A stretch of DNA of 64,000 nucleotides, taken from assembly GCF_900105395.1 (NCBI RefSeq), contig NZ_LT629775.1, positions 7,033,501 to 7,097,500 on the forward strand, read 5' to 3'. Position numbers and translations under genes: made by a program. The DNA comes from Streptomyces sp. TLI_053. Lineage in GTDB: Bacteria; Actinomycetota; Actinomycetes; Streptomycetales; Streptomycetaceae. The notes under the pieces were generated by a model that searched no databases, was not told the DNA's origin, and saw nothing but the letters and a program-made list of their open reading frames with translations. The first letter of the stretch is position 1. Each line of letters starts with the position of its first letter. Shown piece by piece: positions 1-8,256 of the stretch.

Positions 1-138
1 GGTGCGGTACAGCGCGAAGCTGAGCGACTGGTTGTAGTCCCACGGGAACTCGTACCAGCTGCTGATCCGGTAGATCTCGGTGAACTCGGTCTCCGGGTCC
101 ATGCGCTGAATCTTCTTCAGCCAGTCGTATCGCTGCAC
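1..138 (-). CDS. MpaB-family oxygenase (DUF2236), N-terminal fragment
   Basis: Only the first 46 codons lie in the window; the gene continues past the left edge. Reading from a GTG at 138 the peptide begins VQRYDWLKKIQRMDPETEF and continues through EIYRISSWYEFPWDYNQS. I recognise this as the usual start of oxygenase MpaB-family (DUF2236, latex-clearing-protein-like) proteins, haem enzymes of about 280-400 residues. No clear ribosome binding site precedes the GTG; a TAGGGT hexamer about a dozen bases upstream could be a -10 box, so a very short leader is possible. Family assignment rests on N-terminal similarity only. Confidence 0.6.
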   Translation of the reverse strand, partial: MQRYDWLKKIQRMDPETEFTEIYRISSWYEFPWDYNQSLSFALYRT

Positions 139-329
139 GGGCCCCGACCCTAGAGTCCTGGTCAGGGCCGGGTCAACGGCACCCCGCCGGGCGTTCCGGG
201 GCCGGTCCGCCGGGGCCGGTCCGCCGGGAGCCCGAAAAGATCTTCCAGGATTTCCGGTCGGCGGTGTCGAGACCGCGCGGCCGGCTCCGACCTCTCGGTG
301 CAGGCCCACCACGAACGAGGAGTACGACC

Positions 330-731
330 GTGAAGTACATGCTGCTGATGCAGTTCAGCAAGAAGGACGTCGACTTCCCGAAGGTCGAGGACTGGCCGCT
401 GGAGGACGTCCGGGTGCACGTCCAGTACATGCGGGACCTGAACGCCGAGCTGGCCGGCACCGGCGAACTCGTCGACGCCCAGGGCCTGGACGTGCCGGAG
501 ACCGCCCGGATCGTCCGCGCGCAGGGCGGCGGCCTGCCGGTGGTGACCGACGGGCCGTTCGCGGAGAGCAAGGAGTGGGTGGCCGGCTGGTGGATCGTGG
601 ACTGCGGCAGCCGGGAGCGGGCGGTCGAGGTCGCGGCCAAGGTCTCGGCCGCCCCGGGGCCGGAGGGGAAGCCGCTCGGCATGCCGGTCGAAGTGCGCCG
701 GATCATGTCGGAGCCGCCGGTGGAGGTGTGA
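330..731 (+). CDS. YCII-related (DGPF-domain) protein
   Basis: A 133-residue soluble protein of the YCII/DGPF family (ferredoxin-like alpha/beta fold). It starts VKYMLLMQFSKKDVD and carries the signature TDGPFAESKEWVAGWWIV near the centre (about residues 71-88). The GTG at 330 is chosen because GAGGAG lies 7 bases upstream and family members begin at this point; an in-frame ATG at 264 would add an atypical arginine-rich leader. DGPF proteins are usually encoded beside ECF sigma factors, as happens at 28780-29154 in this window, but no sigma gene adjoins this copy. Biochemical role unknown. Confidence 0.85.
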   Translation: MKYMLLMQFSKKDVDFPKVEDWPLEDVRVHVQYMRDLNAELAGTGELVDAQGLDVPETARIVRAQGGGLPVVTDGPFAESKEWVAGWWIVDCGSRERAVEVAAKVSAAPGPEGKPLGMPVEVRRIMSEPPVEV

Positions 732-783
732 GCGCCGACATGTGAGCGCCGACATGCGAGCGCCGACGCGTGAGCGCCGGTCC
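728..783 (+). repeat. 14-bp tandem repeat, four copies
   Basis: Four 14-bp units close to GTGAGCGCCGACAT run head to tail at 728-741, 742-755, 756-769 and 770-783; the first two are identical. The first unit contains the stop codon of the upstream DGPF gene, so the repeat has grown in its 3' flank and runs into the terminator hairpin. Confidence 0.9.
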
Positions 784-823
784 GGCCGGGCCCGCCACCC
801 CCGTGGGCGGGCCCGGCCGGACC
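779..823. terminator. Bidirectional hairpin between convergent genes
   Basis: A near-perfect 20-bp GC-only stem (779-798 pairing with 803-823) with a loop of about four C residues lies between the DGPF gene on the plus strand and the DinB gene on the minus strand. There is no U tract, as is normal for streptomycete terminators. Confidence 0.75.
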
Positions 824-857
824 GCGCGGCGCCGTCCGGCCCACGCCGCCCCGGCTC

Positions 858-1547
858 TCAGGGCCGTCCCGCTGCCCCGTCCGCCGCCGTCCGGGCGGCC
901 CGCTCGACCCGGGCCCGGTGGGCGGCCCACCAGCCCTCGTCGCCCGGGGCCGTGTTCTCGCCGTCCCGGCGCTGCCCGGTCGCGCCGTCGACGAGCTCCC
1001 GCACGATGTCGGCGTGGCCGGCGTGCCGCTGGGTCTCGGCGGTCATGTGGACGAGGCCGTGGTGCAGCGTCACCGCGTTGCGGTCGCCCCACGGCACCCG
1101 GCCGACGGCGTCGAGCGGCAGCGAGGCGATGGTCGCGTCCGCGTGCGCGCAGGCCGCGCGGTACCGGTCGACGATCAGCTCCCGGCTCTCCTCGGGGGTC
1201 GCCCAGAGGTCGGCGTTCGGTTCGGCGTCCCCGGTGATCCACGGCCGGGGCGCCTCGAAGGGCCGCCCGAAGGTCTCCCCGAAGTAGAGGGCCTCCGCCG
1301 CCGTCGCGTGCTTGACCAGTCCCAGCAGATTGGTCCCGGTCGGTGTCAGCGGTCGGCGGACGTCGTACTCGGACAGCCCTTCGAGCTTCCACAGCAGGGC
1401 GTCCCTGGCGTCCTGGAGGTAGGTCCGCAGGTCCTGCTTGAACGCCTCCGGTCCGGAGCCGGTCCCGGGACGGCCGGTGCCGGTCCTGGTGTCGGTCTCG
1501 GTCCTGCTGTCGGTGTCGGTCTCGATCTCGGCGTCGCTCTCGGTCAT
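858..1547 (-). CDS. DinB-family protein (DUF664-like)
   Basis: A 229-residue protein with a low-complexity acidic/threonine N-terminus (about 40 residues of ET/DT/GT repeats, encoded by short GGTCTC/GTCGGT repeats) followed by a DinB four-helix fold. Metal ligands typical of the family are visible: KHATAAEALYFGETFG (about residue 80), HHGLVHMTAETQRHAGHADI (about residue 160) and the conserved tail ENTAPGDEGWWAAHRARVE. These are the DUF664/mycothiol-transferase-like proteins common in Streptomyces. ATG at 1547 is preceded by GGAAG at 7 bases; an upstream in-frame ATG lacks one. Function in vivo unknown, perhaps thiol transfer or hydrolysis. Confidence 0.8.
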   Translation of the reverse strand: MTESDAEIETDTDSRTETDTRTGTGRPGTGSGPEAFKQDLRTYLQDARDALLWKLEGLSEYDVRRPLTPTGTNLLGLVKHATAAEALYFGETFGRPFEAPRPWITGDAEPNADLWATPEESRELIVDRYRAACAHADATIASLPLDAVGRVPWGDRNAVTLHHGLVHMTAETQRHAGHADIVRELVDGATGQRRDGENTAPGDEGWWAAHRARVERAARTAADGAAGRP

Positions 1548-1614
1548 GGCGGCCAGTCTTCCGCCGCCGCCCGGACCGGTCACCGGATTTTCCGGCGGCG
1601 GGCCCTGGCCGCCC

Positions 1615-2076
1615 TCACTGCGCTCCGACGGGCAGCAGGCCGCGCTCGCCGAAGACCTTCTTGGCGACGAACGTGGCGTTCAGCGCCTTCGGGAAGCCGC
1701 AGTAGGCGGCGGAGTGCAGCAGGACCTCGGTGATCTCGGCGGCCGTGAGGCCGACGTTGAGGGCGGCGTTGAGGTGGACCTCCAGCTGCGGTTCGCAGCC
1801 GCCCAGCGCGGTGAGCATGCCCAGGGTCACCAACTGCCGGTCCCGGGGCTGCAGCCCGGGGCGGCTGTAGATCTCGCCGAAGCCCCAGGCGACGATCTGG
1901 TGGGCGAGTTCGGGGTGCACGTCGGCGAGCGAGTCGACCACCCGCTGCCCGGCCTCGCCGTCGACGGCGGTGAGAACGGCGAGTCCCCGGTCGAACCGCT
2001 CCTCCCGGGTGGTGCCTGCGCTGTCGGTGCTGCCGGTGGTGCCGTTGTCGCTGCTGCCGGTGGTGTCGGTGCTCAT
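1615..2076 (-). CDS. Carboxymuconolactone decarboxylase-family protein
   Basis: 153 residues of the CMD/AhpD family. After a low-complexity Ser/Thr/Gly N-terminus the core reads GLQPRDRQLVTLGMLTALGG and then EPQLEVHLNAALNVGLTAAEITEVLLHSAAYCGFPKALNA, which is the gamma-CMD pattern; the HSAAYCGFPKA segment holds a single cysteine rather than the CxxC of AhpD, favouring a decarboxylase-like or unknown role over peroxidase activity. The ATG at 2076 has GGAG about 8 bases upstream. The promoter region has a MerR-type operator (2120-2150), so expression is probably induced by a small effector through a MerR protein not encoded next to it. Confidence 0.85.
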   Translation of the reverse strand: MSTDTTGSSDNGTTGSTDSAGTTREERFDRGLAVLTAVDGEAGQRVVDSLADVHPELAHQIVAWGFGEIYSRPGLQPRDRQLVTLGMLTALGGCEPQLEVHLNAALNVGLTAAEITEVLLHSAAYCGFPKALNATFVAKKVFGERGLLPVGAQ

Positions 2077-2119
2077 GGGGTCTCCGTTCCCTGGTGGTCC
2101 TCGGTGTGCGGTGCTGCCG

Positions 2120-2150
2120 ACCGTACGACTTGGAGTGCACTCAAGGTCAA
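2120..2150 (-). promoter_or_regulatory. MerR-type promoter/operator of the CMD gene
   Basis: On the minus strand TTGACC (2150-2145) and TACGGT (2125-2120) are separated by exactly 19 bp, the overlong spacer characteristic of MerR-activated promoters. The spacer holds the dyad TTGAGTGCACTCCAAG centred on GTGCAC. The same core occurs in front of the aldo/keto reductase pseudogene at 10548-10578. Confidence 0.7.
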
Positions 2151-2260
2151 CCATCGGCGCCACCGCGGCGGGCCGGCCGGTTCCGCCGATCCGAGCAGGG
2201 CGAATGCCGATGGTTATCATGCGGACGGGGGAGTCGTTCCGGTGTGGGGGGAGTCGGTAC

Positions 2261-5200
2261 GTGGGCCAGGACGGGTGGTCCGGCGCGCTGGGGTTCGAGG
2301 TGCTCGGGCCGGTGCGCGCGCTGCGGGACGGCGCGGAACTGCCGCTCGGTTCGCCGCAGCAGCAGGGTCTGCTGCTGTCCCTGCTGTTCCGGTCGGGCCG
2401 GCAGGTGTCGGGCGGCCAGTTGATCGACGACCTGTGGGGCGACGGGCCGCCGGCCAGCGCCCACGGCGTCGTCCGGACGTATGTGCACCGGCTGCGCCGG
2501 GTGCTCGGGCCGGACGTGCTGACCTCGCTCGGCGGCGGCTACCTGCTCGTGGCCGACCACGGCGGTCTCGACACCGCCCGGTGCGAGGCGCTGGTGGCCC
2601 GGGCCCGGATGCTGCGCGCCGACGGGCGGCCCGCCGAGGCCGCCACCGCGCTGCGGGCGGCGCTGGCGCTCTGGCGGGGCGAACCGATGTCGGGGGTGCC
2701 CGGGCCCTATGTGCAGCGCCGGCGCCGGGAATGGGAGGAGCGGCGGCTCGCCGTCCTGGAAGCACGCCTGGAGGCCGAGGCGGAGGCCGGGGCCGCGAGC
2801 GGGACGGTGGGTGGCCGGTGGACCGGGGCGGTCGCCGAACTGACGGCCCTGGTCGAGGAACACCCGCTGCGCGAGCGCCTCTCCGAGCTGCTGATGCTCG
2901 CGCTGTACCGCTCCGGACGGCAGGCGGACGCGCTGGAGGCCTACCGCGCGGCGGACCGCCGGCTGCGCACCGAGCTGGGCGTCGGGCCCGGCCCGGGCCT
3001 GCGCGAGCTGCACGGGCGGATCCTCGCGGCGGACCGGACGCTCACGGTGCGCGCCCCCCGGGAGGTCGCCGCCACGGGAGCCGCCGGGGAGGCCGCCGTC
3101 CGGGGTGCCGCGCCGACGCCCTCGGGGGAGGCCGCCGGGCCGTCCGGGGCGGACCCGGCCGCCCTGCTCGTCCCGGATCAACTCCCCGCCGCTGTGGCCG
3201 ATTTCACCGGCCGGGCAGCGGAGGCCGAAGCACTGCGGACCGCCCTGCGGGAGCCGGGCCGGGTGCCCGTGGCGGTGGTCGCGGGCATGGGCGGGGTCGG
3301 CAAGACCGCGCTCGCCGTCCAGGTCGCGCACGACCTCGCCGGGGAGTTCCCGGACGGCCGGCTCCACCTCGACCTGCACGGCGCCGACGGCCGGCCGACC
3401 CGGCCCGAGGAGGCGTTGGCGGTCTTCCTGCGCTCGTTCGGTGCGGTCGGCGGGGCGATTCCGACGGGCCTGGCCGAACGCGCCGCCCGCTACCGCTCGT
3501 TGCTGTCCGGGCGGCGGGTCCTGGTGCTGCTCGACAACGCGCGCGACGCGGAGCAGGTCCGGCCGCTGCTGCCCGGCAGCCCCGGCTGCGCCGTCCTGGT
3601 CACCGGCCGGACCCGGATCGGGGCGCTGCCCAACGCCCGCTTCACCGAACTGGCGGTCCTGTCCGCCGACGAGGCCGTCACCCTGCTGGCCCGGACGGTC
3701 GGCGAGGAGCGGGTCGCGGCCGAACCCGGGGCGTCCCGCGAACTCGTCCGGCTCTGCGGGCAGTTGCCACTGGCGGTGCGGATCCTCGCGGCCCGCCTGG
3801 CCTGCCGTCCGGGCTGGAGCGTTGCCCGGCTGGTGGAGCAACTCGGCGGCGACCGCTACCGCTTGGACGCGCTGCGGGCCGGGGACCTCGCCGTGGAGTC
3901 CTCGTTCCGGTTCGGCTTCGACCAGCTCGACGCCGAACAGGCCCGCGCATTCCGGCTGTTGGCGGTTCCGGAGGTGCCGGACCTGTCGGCCGGGGAGGTG
4001 GCCGCGGTGCTGGACCGGCCGGCGGCCGTCGCCGAGGAGCTCGCCGAGTCCCTGGTGGACTGTTCGATGCTGGAGGCCGCGGCGAACCCGGACCGCTACC
4101 GCTACCACGATCTGCTGCGGGCGTTCGCCCAGCGGCTCGGTCACGGGGACGACACCGGAGAGCGGGGGCCGGCGCAGGCGGAGGCGGAGGCGGAGCGGGT
4201 GGGTGTGCTGACCCGGCTGGTGGACCACCACCACGCGAGGGTGACGGCCGGTCCCGGCGCCGCACCGGACCCGTCCCGCGGCGGAGGCCGTCCGGCCGTC
4301 GGCGGGAACCACGCGGCCGGCGGGGAGTACGCCGTCGGCGGGGACTACGCGGCCGTCGGCGCGCTGGTGAGCCAGTGCGCGAAGCTGCCGCACCCGGCCG
4401 GCTGCGCCGCGCCCCCGCTCGACCGCCTCGCCGAACTCCTCCTGGGCGTCTGCCTGTCGGCGGATTCCGGCCGCGCCACCCGGCCGCTCGGCCACGCCGC
4501 CAACGCGCTGCTGAGCGCGGCCCTGGAGCAGGCCGACCGTACCGCCGAGGCCCGGACCAGGCTGGTGCTCGGCCGGCTGCTGACCGAGGTCGGCTCCGCC
4601 TCCTCGGCGCTGTCCGAACTGCTCCGGGCCCGCGACCTGTGCATCGTGCACGGGCTGCCGGAGCCGTTGCTCGCCCTCGCGCACGGCTCGCTCGCGGCCT
4701 GCTTCGTCCACCTCGGCCGCGCGGAAGAAGCGGTGGCTGGCTTCTCGGCGGCGGTCGCGGTCCGGGAGCGGTCCGGGGACCGGCGGGCGCTGGCCGCCGA
4801 ACTGCTCGACCTGGCCGGGGCGTTCGCCGGGCAGGGGCGCCACGACGCGGCGGGCCGGGTGATCGACCAATCGTTGCTGGTCAGTCATGAACTGGCCGAC
4901 CACGTGTTGGAGGCCCGGGCCCGGGAGGCACTCGGATCGATCGAGCACGACCTCGGCCGCTACGACGGGGCGGTCTCCCACCGGCGGGCCGCGCTCGCGC
5001 TGACCGACCCGGCCGACCACCGGCGCACCGGCCGGATCCTGTTGCGGCTGGTCGAGTCGCTGCGCGCGGCCGGGCGCGGCCCGGAGGCGGTCGGGGCGGC
5101 GGAACGCGCGGTCGAGGCGCTGACCCTCGACGGCGACCACCGGGGCCGGGGCCTGGCCCTGGCCGCACTGGGCGACGCGCTGACCGACGCTCCGGGGGCG

Positions 5201-5404
5201 GCCGGTGGTCCGGGGGCCGACGCGTCGCCGGGGGCCGGCGGTCCGGTGCCGGCCGATGTCCGGGCGCGGGCGTGCTGGGCCGAGGCGCACGACATCCTGG
5301 CCCCGATCGGCGCGCCGGAGGCCGAACGCCTGGTGCCCCTGCTCGGCCAGGACCACCCGACCGGGCCGCCCCGGCGGCGCTGGCCGTCCTGGCTCCCGGC
5401 CTGA
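2261..5404 (+). CDS. AfsR/SARP-family regulator with BTAD, NB-ARC and TPR regions
   Basis: A 1,047-residue regulator of the AfsR type. An OmpR-like winged helix (about residues 11-95, with SPQQQGLLLSLLFRSGRQVS and VVRTYVHRLRRVLG) is followed by a BTAD domain to about residue 275 (ending YRAADRRLRTELGVGPG). A Pro/Ala/Gly linker leads to an NB-ARC ATPase: Walker A GMGGVGKT at residues 342-349 and Walker B VLVLLDN at about 421-427. The C-terminal third is TPR-like helical repeat. GTG at 2261 is chosen because a G-rich SD (GGGGGGAG) sits 7 bases upstream. Such proteins integrate signals, often from Ser/Thr kinases, to switch on secondary metabolism; a kinase gene lies convergent next door. No obvious target cluster adjoins. 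Confidence 0.9.
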   Translation: MGQDGWSGALGFEVLGPVRALRDGAELPLGSPQQQGLLLSLLFRSGRQVSGGQLIDDLWGDGPPASAHGVVRTYVHRLRRVLGPDVLTSLGGGYLLVADHGGLDTARCEALVARARMLRADGRPAEAATALRAALALWRGEPMSGVPGPYVQRRRREWEERRLAVLEARLEAEAEAGAASGTVGGRWTGAVAELTALVEEHPLRERLSELLMLALYRSGRQADALEAYRAADRRLRTELGVGPGPGLRELHGRILAADRTLTVRAPREVAATGAAGEAAVRGAAPTPSGEAAGPSGADPAALLVPDQLPAAVADFTGRAAEAEALRTALREPGRVPVAVVAGMGGVGKTALAVQVAHDLAGEFPDGRLHLDLHGADGRPTRPEEALAVFLRSFGAVGGAIPTGLAERAARYRSLLSGRRVLVLLDNARDAEQVRPLLPGSPGCAVLVTGRTRIGALPNARFTELAVLSADEAVTLLARTVGEERVAAEPGASRELVRLCGQLPLAVRILAARLACRPGWSVARLVEQLGGDRYRLDALRAGDLAVESSFRFGFDQLDAEQARAFRLLAVPEVPDLSAGEVAAVLDRPAAVAEELAESLVDCSMLEAAANPDRYRYHDLLRAFAQRLGHGDDTGERGPAQAEAEAERVGVLTRLVDHHHARVTAGPGAAPDPSRGGGRPAVGGNHAAGGEYAVGGDYAAVGALVSQCAKLPHPAGCAAPPLDRLAELLLGVCLSADSGRATRPLGHAANALLSAALEQADRTAEARTRLVLGRLLTEVGSASSALSELLRARDLCIVHGLPEPLLALAHGSLAACFVHLGRAEEAVAGFSAAVAVRERSGDRRALAAELLDLAGAFAGQGRHDAAGRVIDQSLLVSHELADHVLEARAREALGSIEHDLGRYDGAVSHRRAALALTDPADHRRTGRILLRLVESLRAAGRGPEAVGAAERAVEALTLDGDHRGRGLALAALGDALTDAPGAAGGPGADASPGAGGPVPADVRARACWAEAHDILAPIGAPEAERLVPLLGQDHPTGPPRRRWPSWLPA

Positions 5405-5466
5405 GCCGTCGTCGGGCCGGGGCAGGGGACCGGGAGGACAGGGAGCCGGGAGGGCGAGGGCTCCAC

Positions 5467-5498
5467 GGCAGGCGGGCAGGCGGGCAGGCGGGCAGGCG
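5467..5498. repeat. 8-bp tandem repeat (GGCAGGCG x4)
   Basis: Four perfect copies of GGCAGGCG in the short space between the convergent AfsR-like and kinase genes, immediately before the terminator hairpin. Confidence 0.9.
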
Positions 5499-5501
5499 AG
5501 C

Positions 5502-5530
5502 CGGGCGCCCCGGGAGGGCCGGGGCGCCCG
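5502..5530. terminator. Hairpin between convergent genes
   Basis: Perfect 10-bp stem CGGGCGCCCC / GGGGCGCCCG with a 9-nt loop, placed between the stop codons of the AfsR-like gene and the kinase gene. Confidence 0.65.
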
Positions 5531-5546
5531 GCGCCGTCGGGGGCGG

Positions 5547-7934
5547 TCAGGCCGCGGTGACCGTCCAGACCTGGTCGGTGGAACCCGCGCAGGTACGGAG
5601 CGTGGCGGGCATGTTCGGGCCGGCTGCGGACAGGCAGCGCAGCGCGTCCCCCCGGACACCCAGCAGATAGCCGCCGGCCACCGGGACGAACGTCCAGGCC
5701 TGGTCCGTCCGGTCGGGCACCGACTGCGACAGCCTGGTCCGGGAGCGGCTCTCCTCCAGGTCGAGGACCTTGGTGAACCGGCTGGCGCCGTTGAAGAGGG
5801 AGTACCCGCCCCCGGCCCGGGCGGCCAACTGCCACACGCCGCCGGGACCGCCGTCGTCCGGAGCCACCACCACCGGGTTGCCGTCCTGGTCCAGGGACGC
5901 CTGGTCGTAGAGCACGGCCCCGGCGTTGGACACCCGGGCGCGTGCGGGCAGCGGGCCGGGCTGCTGGGTTGGCGGCTTGATCGGCGGATCGGTCCGGACG
6001 GTCCCCGGCGGCGGCGGGGGCGGGCCCGCGGTGTACGGCGGGGGCGTGTACGCCGGTGACGGCGTGTACACCGGGGCGGGCGTCAACGAGGACGTCGCGT
6101 ACACCGGGGGGACGGTCCGGCGCGGCACGGCGGTGTAGGCCGGGTCGCCCGGCGGCGGGGCGGCCGTGTAGACGGGGTCGGACGGTGTCGACGGCCGCTC
6201 GGGCGGGTTCGTGGCGCCGCCGCCGGATGTGCCCGGTCCGCCCGTCGGGCCCGGGGCCCCGGGCCCGACGGGGCCGCCGGATGCTCCGGGAGCCGTCGCG
6301 CCGGAGGCGTTCGGCGCGGCGTCCCGGTTCGCGGCACCGCCCGTCGGCCCGGTGACCGGGCCCCCGGCGCCGCCGACCGCTCCGGCACCGACACCGGCCT
6401 CGGGCAGCGGCGCACCCGGTGTGCCGGGCGGGAGGGAGGCGGCGGGCGAGGGGGCGGCGGGGGAGGGCGAGGCCGTGCCCGGGTCGGCCGACGTCGGGGC
6501 CGAGGCCGACAGCGGGTCCACCCGGACGGGGTCGCCCGTCGGTCCCGCGGCGGCCGCCCCCGCCACGACGTCGGCCCGCCTCCCGTCCTGGTGCAGAAGG
6601 ACGGCCGTGCCGGCGGTGACGGCGCAGCACAGTACGGCCGCGCCCGCCACGAGCAGGGTCCGGCGGCGGCTGCCGAAGAGCGTCGACCGCCACCCGGTCG
6701 CGCGCTCGGGCGGGGCGACGGTCTCGACCAGGAGCAGCTCGCGCGCCGCGGTCCCGAGCGGACGGGACCCGGTTCCGGCCAGGAGCGATCCGGTGCCGAT
6801 CGACCCGGCCGGATCGAACACCACCCGGCCGAGGGTCGTCGTCCCGGTCCCCCGGCCGGTGCCCGCTCCGGTCCTTCTTCCCGTCCCCGTTCCTGTCCCC
6901 GGGCCCGTCCTCGTCCCCGGGCCCGTTGCGGTGCCCGTCCCCGTACCCGTACCCGTGCCGGTGCCGGTGCCGGTGCCCGTGGACCGGAGTACCGCCGCCG
7001 CTCCGGTCGACCGGACCGAGGCCGCTCCGGCCGCCGCGCCGCCCAGCGTTCCGGTGGGCGGCGGACCCGCGACCGGTTCCCCGGCCAGTGCCGCCCGGAC
7101 GGCCGAGGCCATCGCGGCGGCGTCCGGCCAGCGCAGGGCGGGATCCTTCGCCATCGCCCCCTCGACCACGGCCCGGACCGGGGCCGGGATCCCCGCCGGC
7201 AACGGCGGCACCGGGTCGGTCAGATGCTTGAGGATCAGTTCGAGAGCGGTCCCGCCCTCGAACGGCAGCCGCCCGGTGAGGCACTCGTAGAGCACGACCC
7301 CGAGCGCGTACAGGTCCGCCGAGGCGGTGACCGTGCCGGTGGAGGCCTGTTCCGGGGCCTGGTAGGCGGCGGTGCCGAGCACCATCCCGGGCACGGTGAG
7401 CCGGGCGTCGCAGCCGGGGCGGGCGATACCGAAGTCGGTGATGACCACATGGCCGTCCCGGACCATCAGGTTGGCCGGTTTGACGTCCCGGTGGACGATG
7501 CCGGCCTCGTGCGCGGCCTGCAGCGCGGCCAGCACCTCCAGTGCCAGGCCCAGGGTCTCCAGGACGGTCAGCGGGCCGCGCCGCTCCAGCACCGTGCTCA
7601 GCGGCTCGCCGGTGATCAGTTCCATGACCAGGTAGGCGACCGGGCGGGTCGGGGGAGGCGTCGGCGCACCCCAGGACGGCACGTCCTCGGCCGTCCGGCC
7701 GGGGCCGAAGTCGTACACGCCGACGATGCCGGGGTGCCGCAGCCGGGCCATCACCCGGGCCTCGTCGTGGAACCGCTCCGCGAAGCCCGGTTCGTCCAGC
7801 AGTGCGGGCTTCAGGATCTTGACAGCCACCCGGCGGTCGAGCACCTGGTCCTCGGCGAGCCAGACATCGCCCATCGAGCCGCCGCCGAGCCATTCGCCCA
7901 GTCGGTAGCGGTCACCGAGTGTGGTGCCACGCAT
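5547..7934 (-). CDS. Membrane-anchored Ser/Thr protein kinase with C-terminal lectin-like domain
   Basis: 795 residues. A Hanks-type kinase domain fills about residues 1-270: glycine loop LGGGSMGDV, VAVKILK with Lys39, catalytic HRDVKPAN near 146 and DFGIA near 166. A juxtamembrane linker of repeated Gly-Thr dipeptides follows, then one membrane span (about 422-445, LLVAGAAVLCCAVTAGTAVLL). The outer part is a Pro/Gly/Ser-rich stalk with repeated YTA/PVYT motifs and ends in a domain of about 120 residues with QAWTFVPVAGGYLLGV and DQVWTV motifs, like ricin-B/beta-trefoil ligand-binding modules, in place of the PASTA repeats of PknB. ATG at 7934 is preceded by GAGGAGA. A sensor kinase reading a carbohydrate or cell-wall ligand is an inference. 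Confidence 0.88.
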   Translation of the reverse strand: MRGTTLGDRYRLGEWLGGGSMGDVWLAEDQVLDRRVAVKILKPALLDEPGFAERFHDEARVMARLRHPGIVGVYDFGPGRTAEDVPSWGAPTPPPTRPVAYLVMELITGEPLSTVLERRGPLTVLETLGLALEVLAALQAAHEAGIVHRDVKPANLMVRDGHVVITDFGIARPGCDARLTVPGMVLGTAAYQAPEQASTGTVTASADLYALGVVLYECLTGRLPFEGGTALELILKHLTDPVPPLPAGIPAPVRAVVEGAMAKDPALRWPDAAAMASAVRAALAGEPVAGPPPTGTLGGAAAGAASVRSTGAAAVLRSTGTGTGTGTGTGTGTGTATGPGTRTGPGTGTGTGRRTGAGTGRGTGTTTLGRVVFDPAGSIGTGSLLAGTGSRPLGTAARELLLVETVAPPERATGWRSTLFGSRRRTLLVAGAAVLCCAVTAGTAVLLHQDGRRADVVAGAAAAGPTGDPVRVDPLSASAPTSADPGTASPSPAAPSPAASLPPGTPGAPLPEAGVGAGAVGGAGGPVTGPTGGAANRDAAPNASGATAPGASGGPVGPGAPGPTGGPGTSGGGATNPPERPSTPSDPVYTAAPPPGDPAYTAVPRRTVPPVYATSSLTPAPVYTPSPAYTPPPYTAGPPPPPPGTVRTDPPIKPPTQQPGPLPARARVSNAGAVLYDQASLDQDGNPVVVAPDDGGPGGVWQLAARAGGGYSLFNGASRFTKVLDLEESRSRTRLSQSVPDRTDQAWTFVPVAGGYLLGVRGDALRCLSAAGPNMPATLRTCAGSTDQVWTVTAA
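6840..6985. repeat. Degenerate hexanucleotide repeat in the kinase linker
   Basis: About 145 bp of 6-bp units of the form GT(C/A/G)CC(C/G), strictest at 6930-6980 (GTACCC, then GTGCCG repeated). It is in frame with the kinase gene and encodes the Gly-Thr dipeptide run of the juxtamembrane linker, so copy-number change would alter linker length by two residues without frameshift. Confidence 0.85.
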
Positions 7935-8256
7935 GATTCTCCTCGACCTCGTTCCGTCGTCGCGTCCGCCGCCAGGGGGCCCGGGTCGGGCCTCGGTCGC
8001 GCCGACCGACCCTGTCAGGCGGGAATAAACGCGGACTTGGCGTGCGCACTGAAACTGCCCTTTCGGGTACCCCGGCGGTCCGTCGGCATCTCGGGGGCGG
8101 ACGGTGGTCACCCCGCGCGAGCTTCTGTCGACATGTCGTCAGGATGACGCCCCGGGCGGGCTCGAGGGCCGCCGGTGGGCGGAAAATCCGAGGCGGGCGG
8201 GTGCGGTTCCGATTAGGGTCACGGACGACCGGTCAGGTGGACCTCGGGGGGTTTCG
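7935..8256. other. Divergent intergenic region, no clear sites
   Basis: 322 bp between the kinase gene (minus) and the HAD hydrolase gene (plus); it must hold both promoters. A TAGGGT hexamer at 8214-8219 could be a -10 for the plus-strand gene but has no convincing -35 partner. I see no long palindrome and no open frame with coding-type third positions. Confidence 0.5.

Noticed and set aside
1438..4890. Very long open frames in alternative frames over the AfsR-like gene and elsewhere
   Set aside because: High GC leaves shadow frames open; they are Arg/Pro/Ala/Gly-rich, lack recognisable domains and overlap genes with clear domains.
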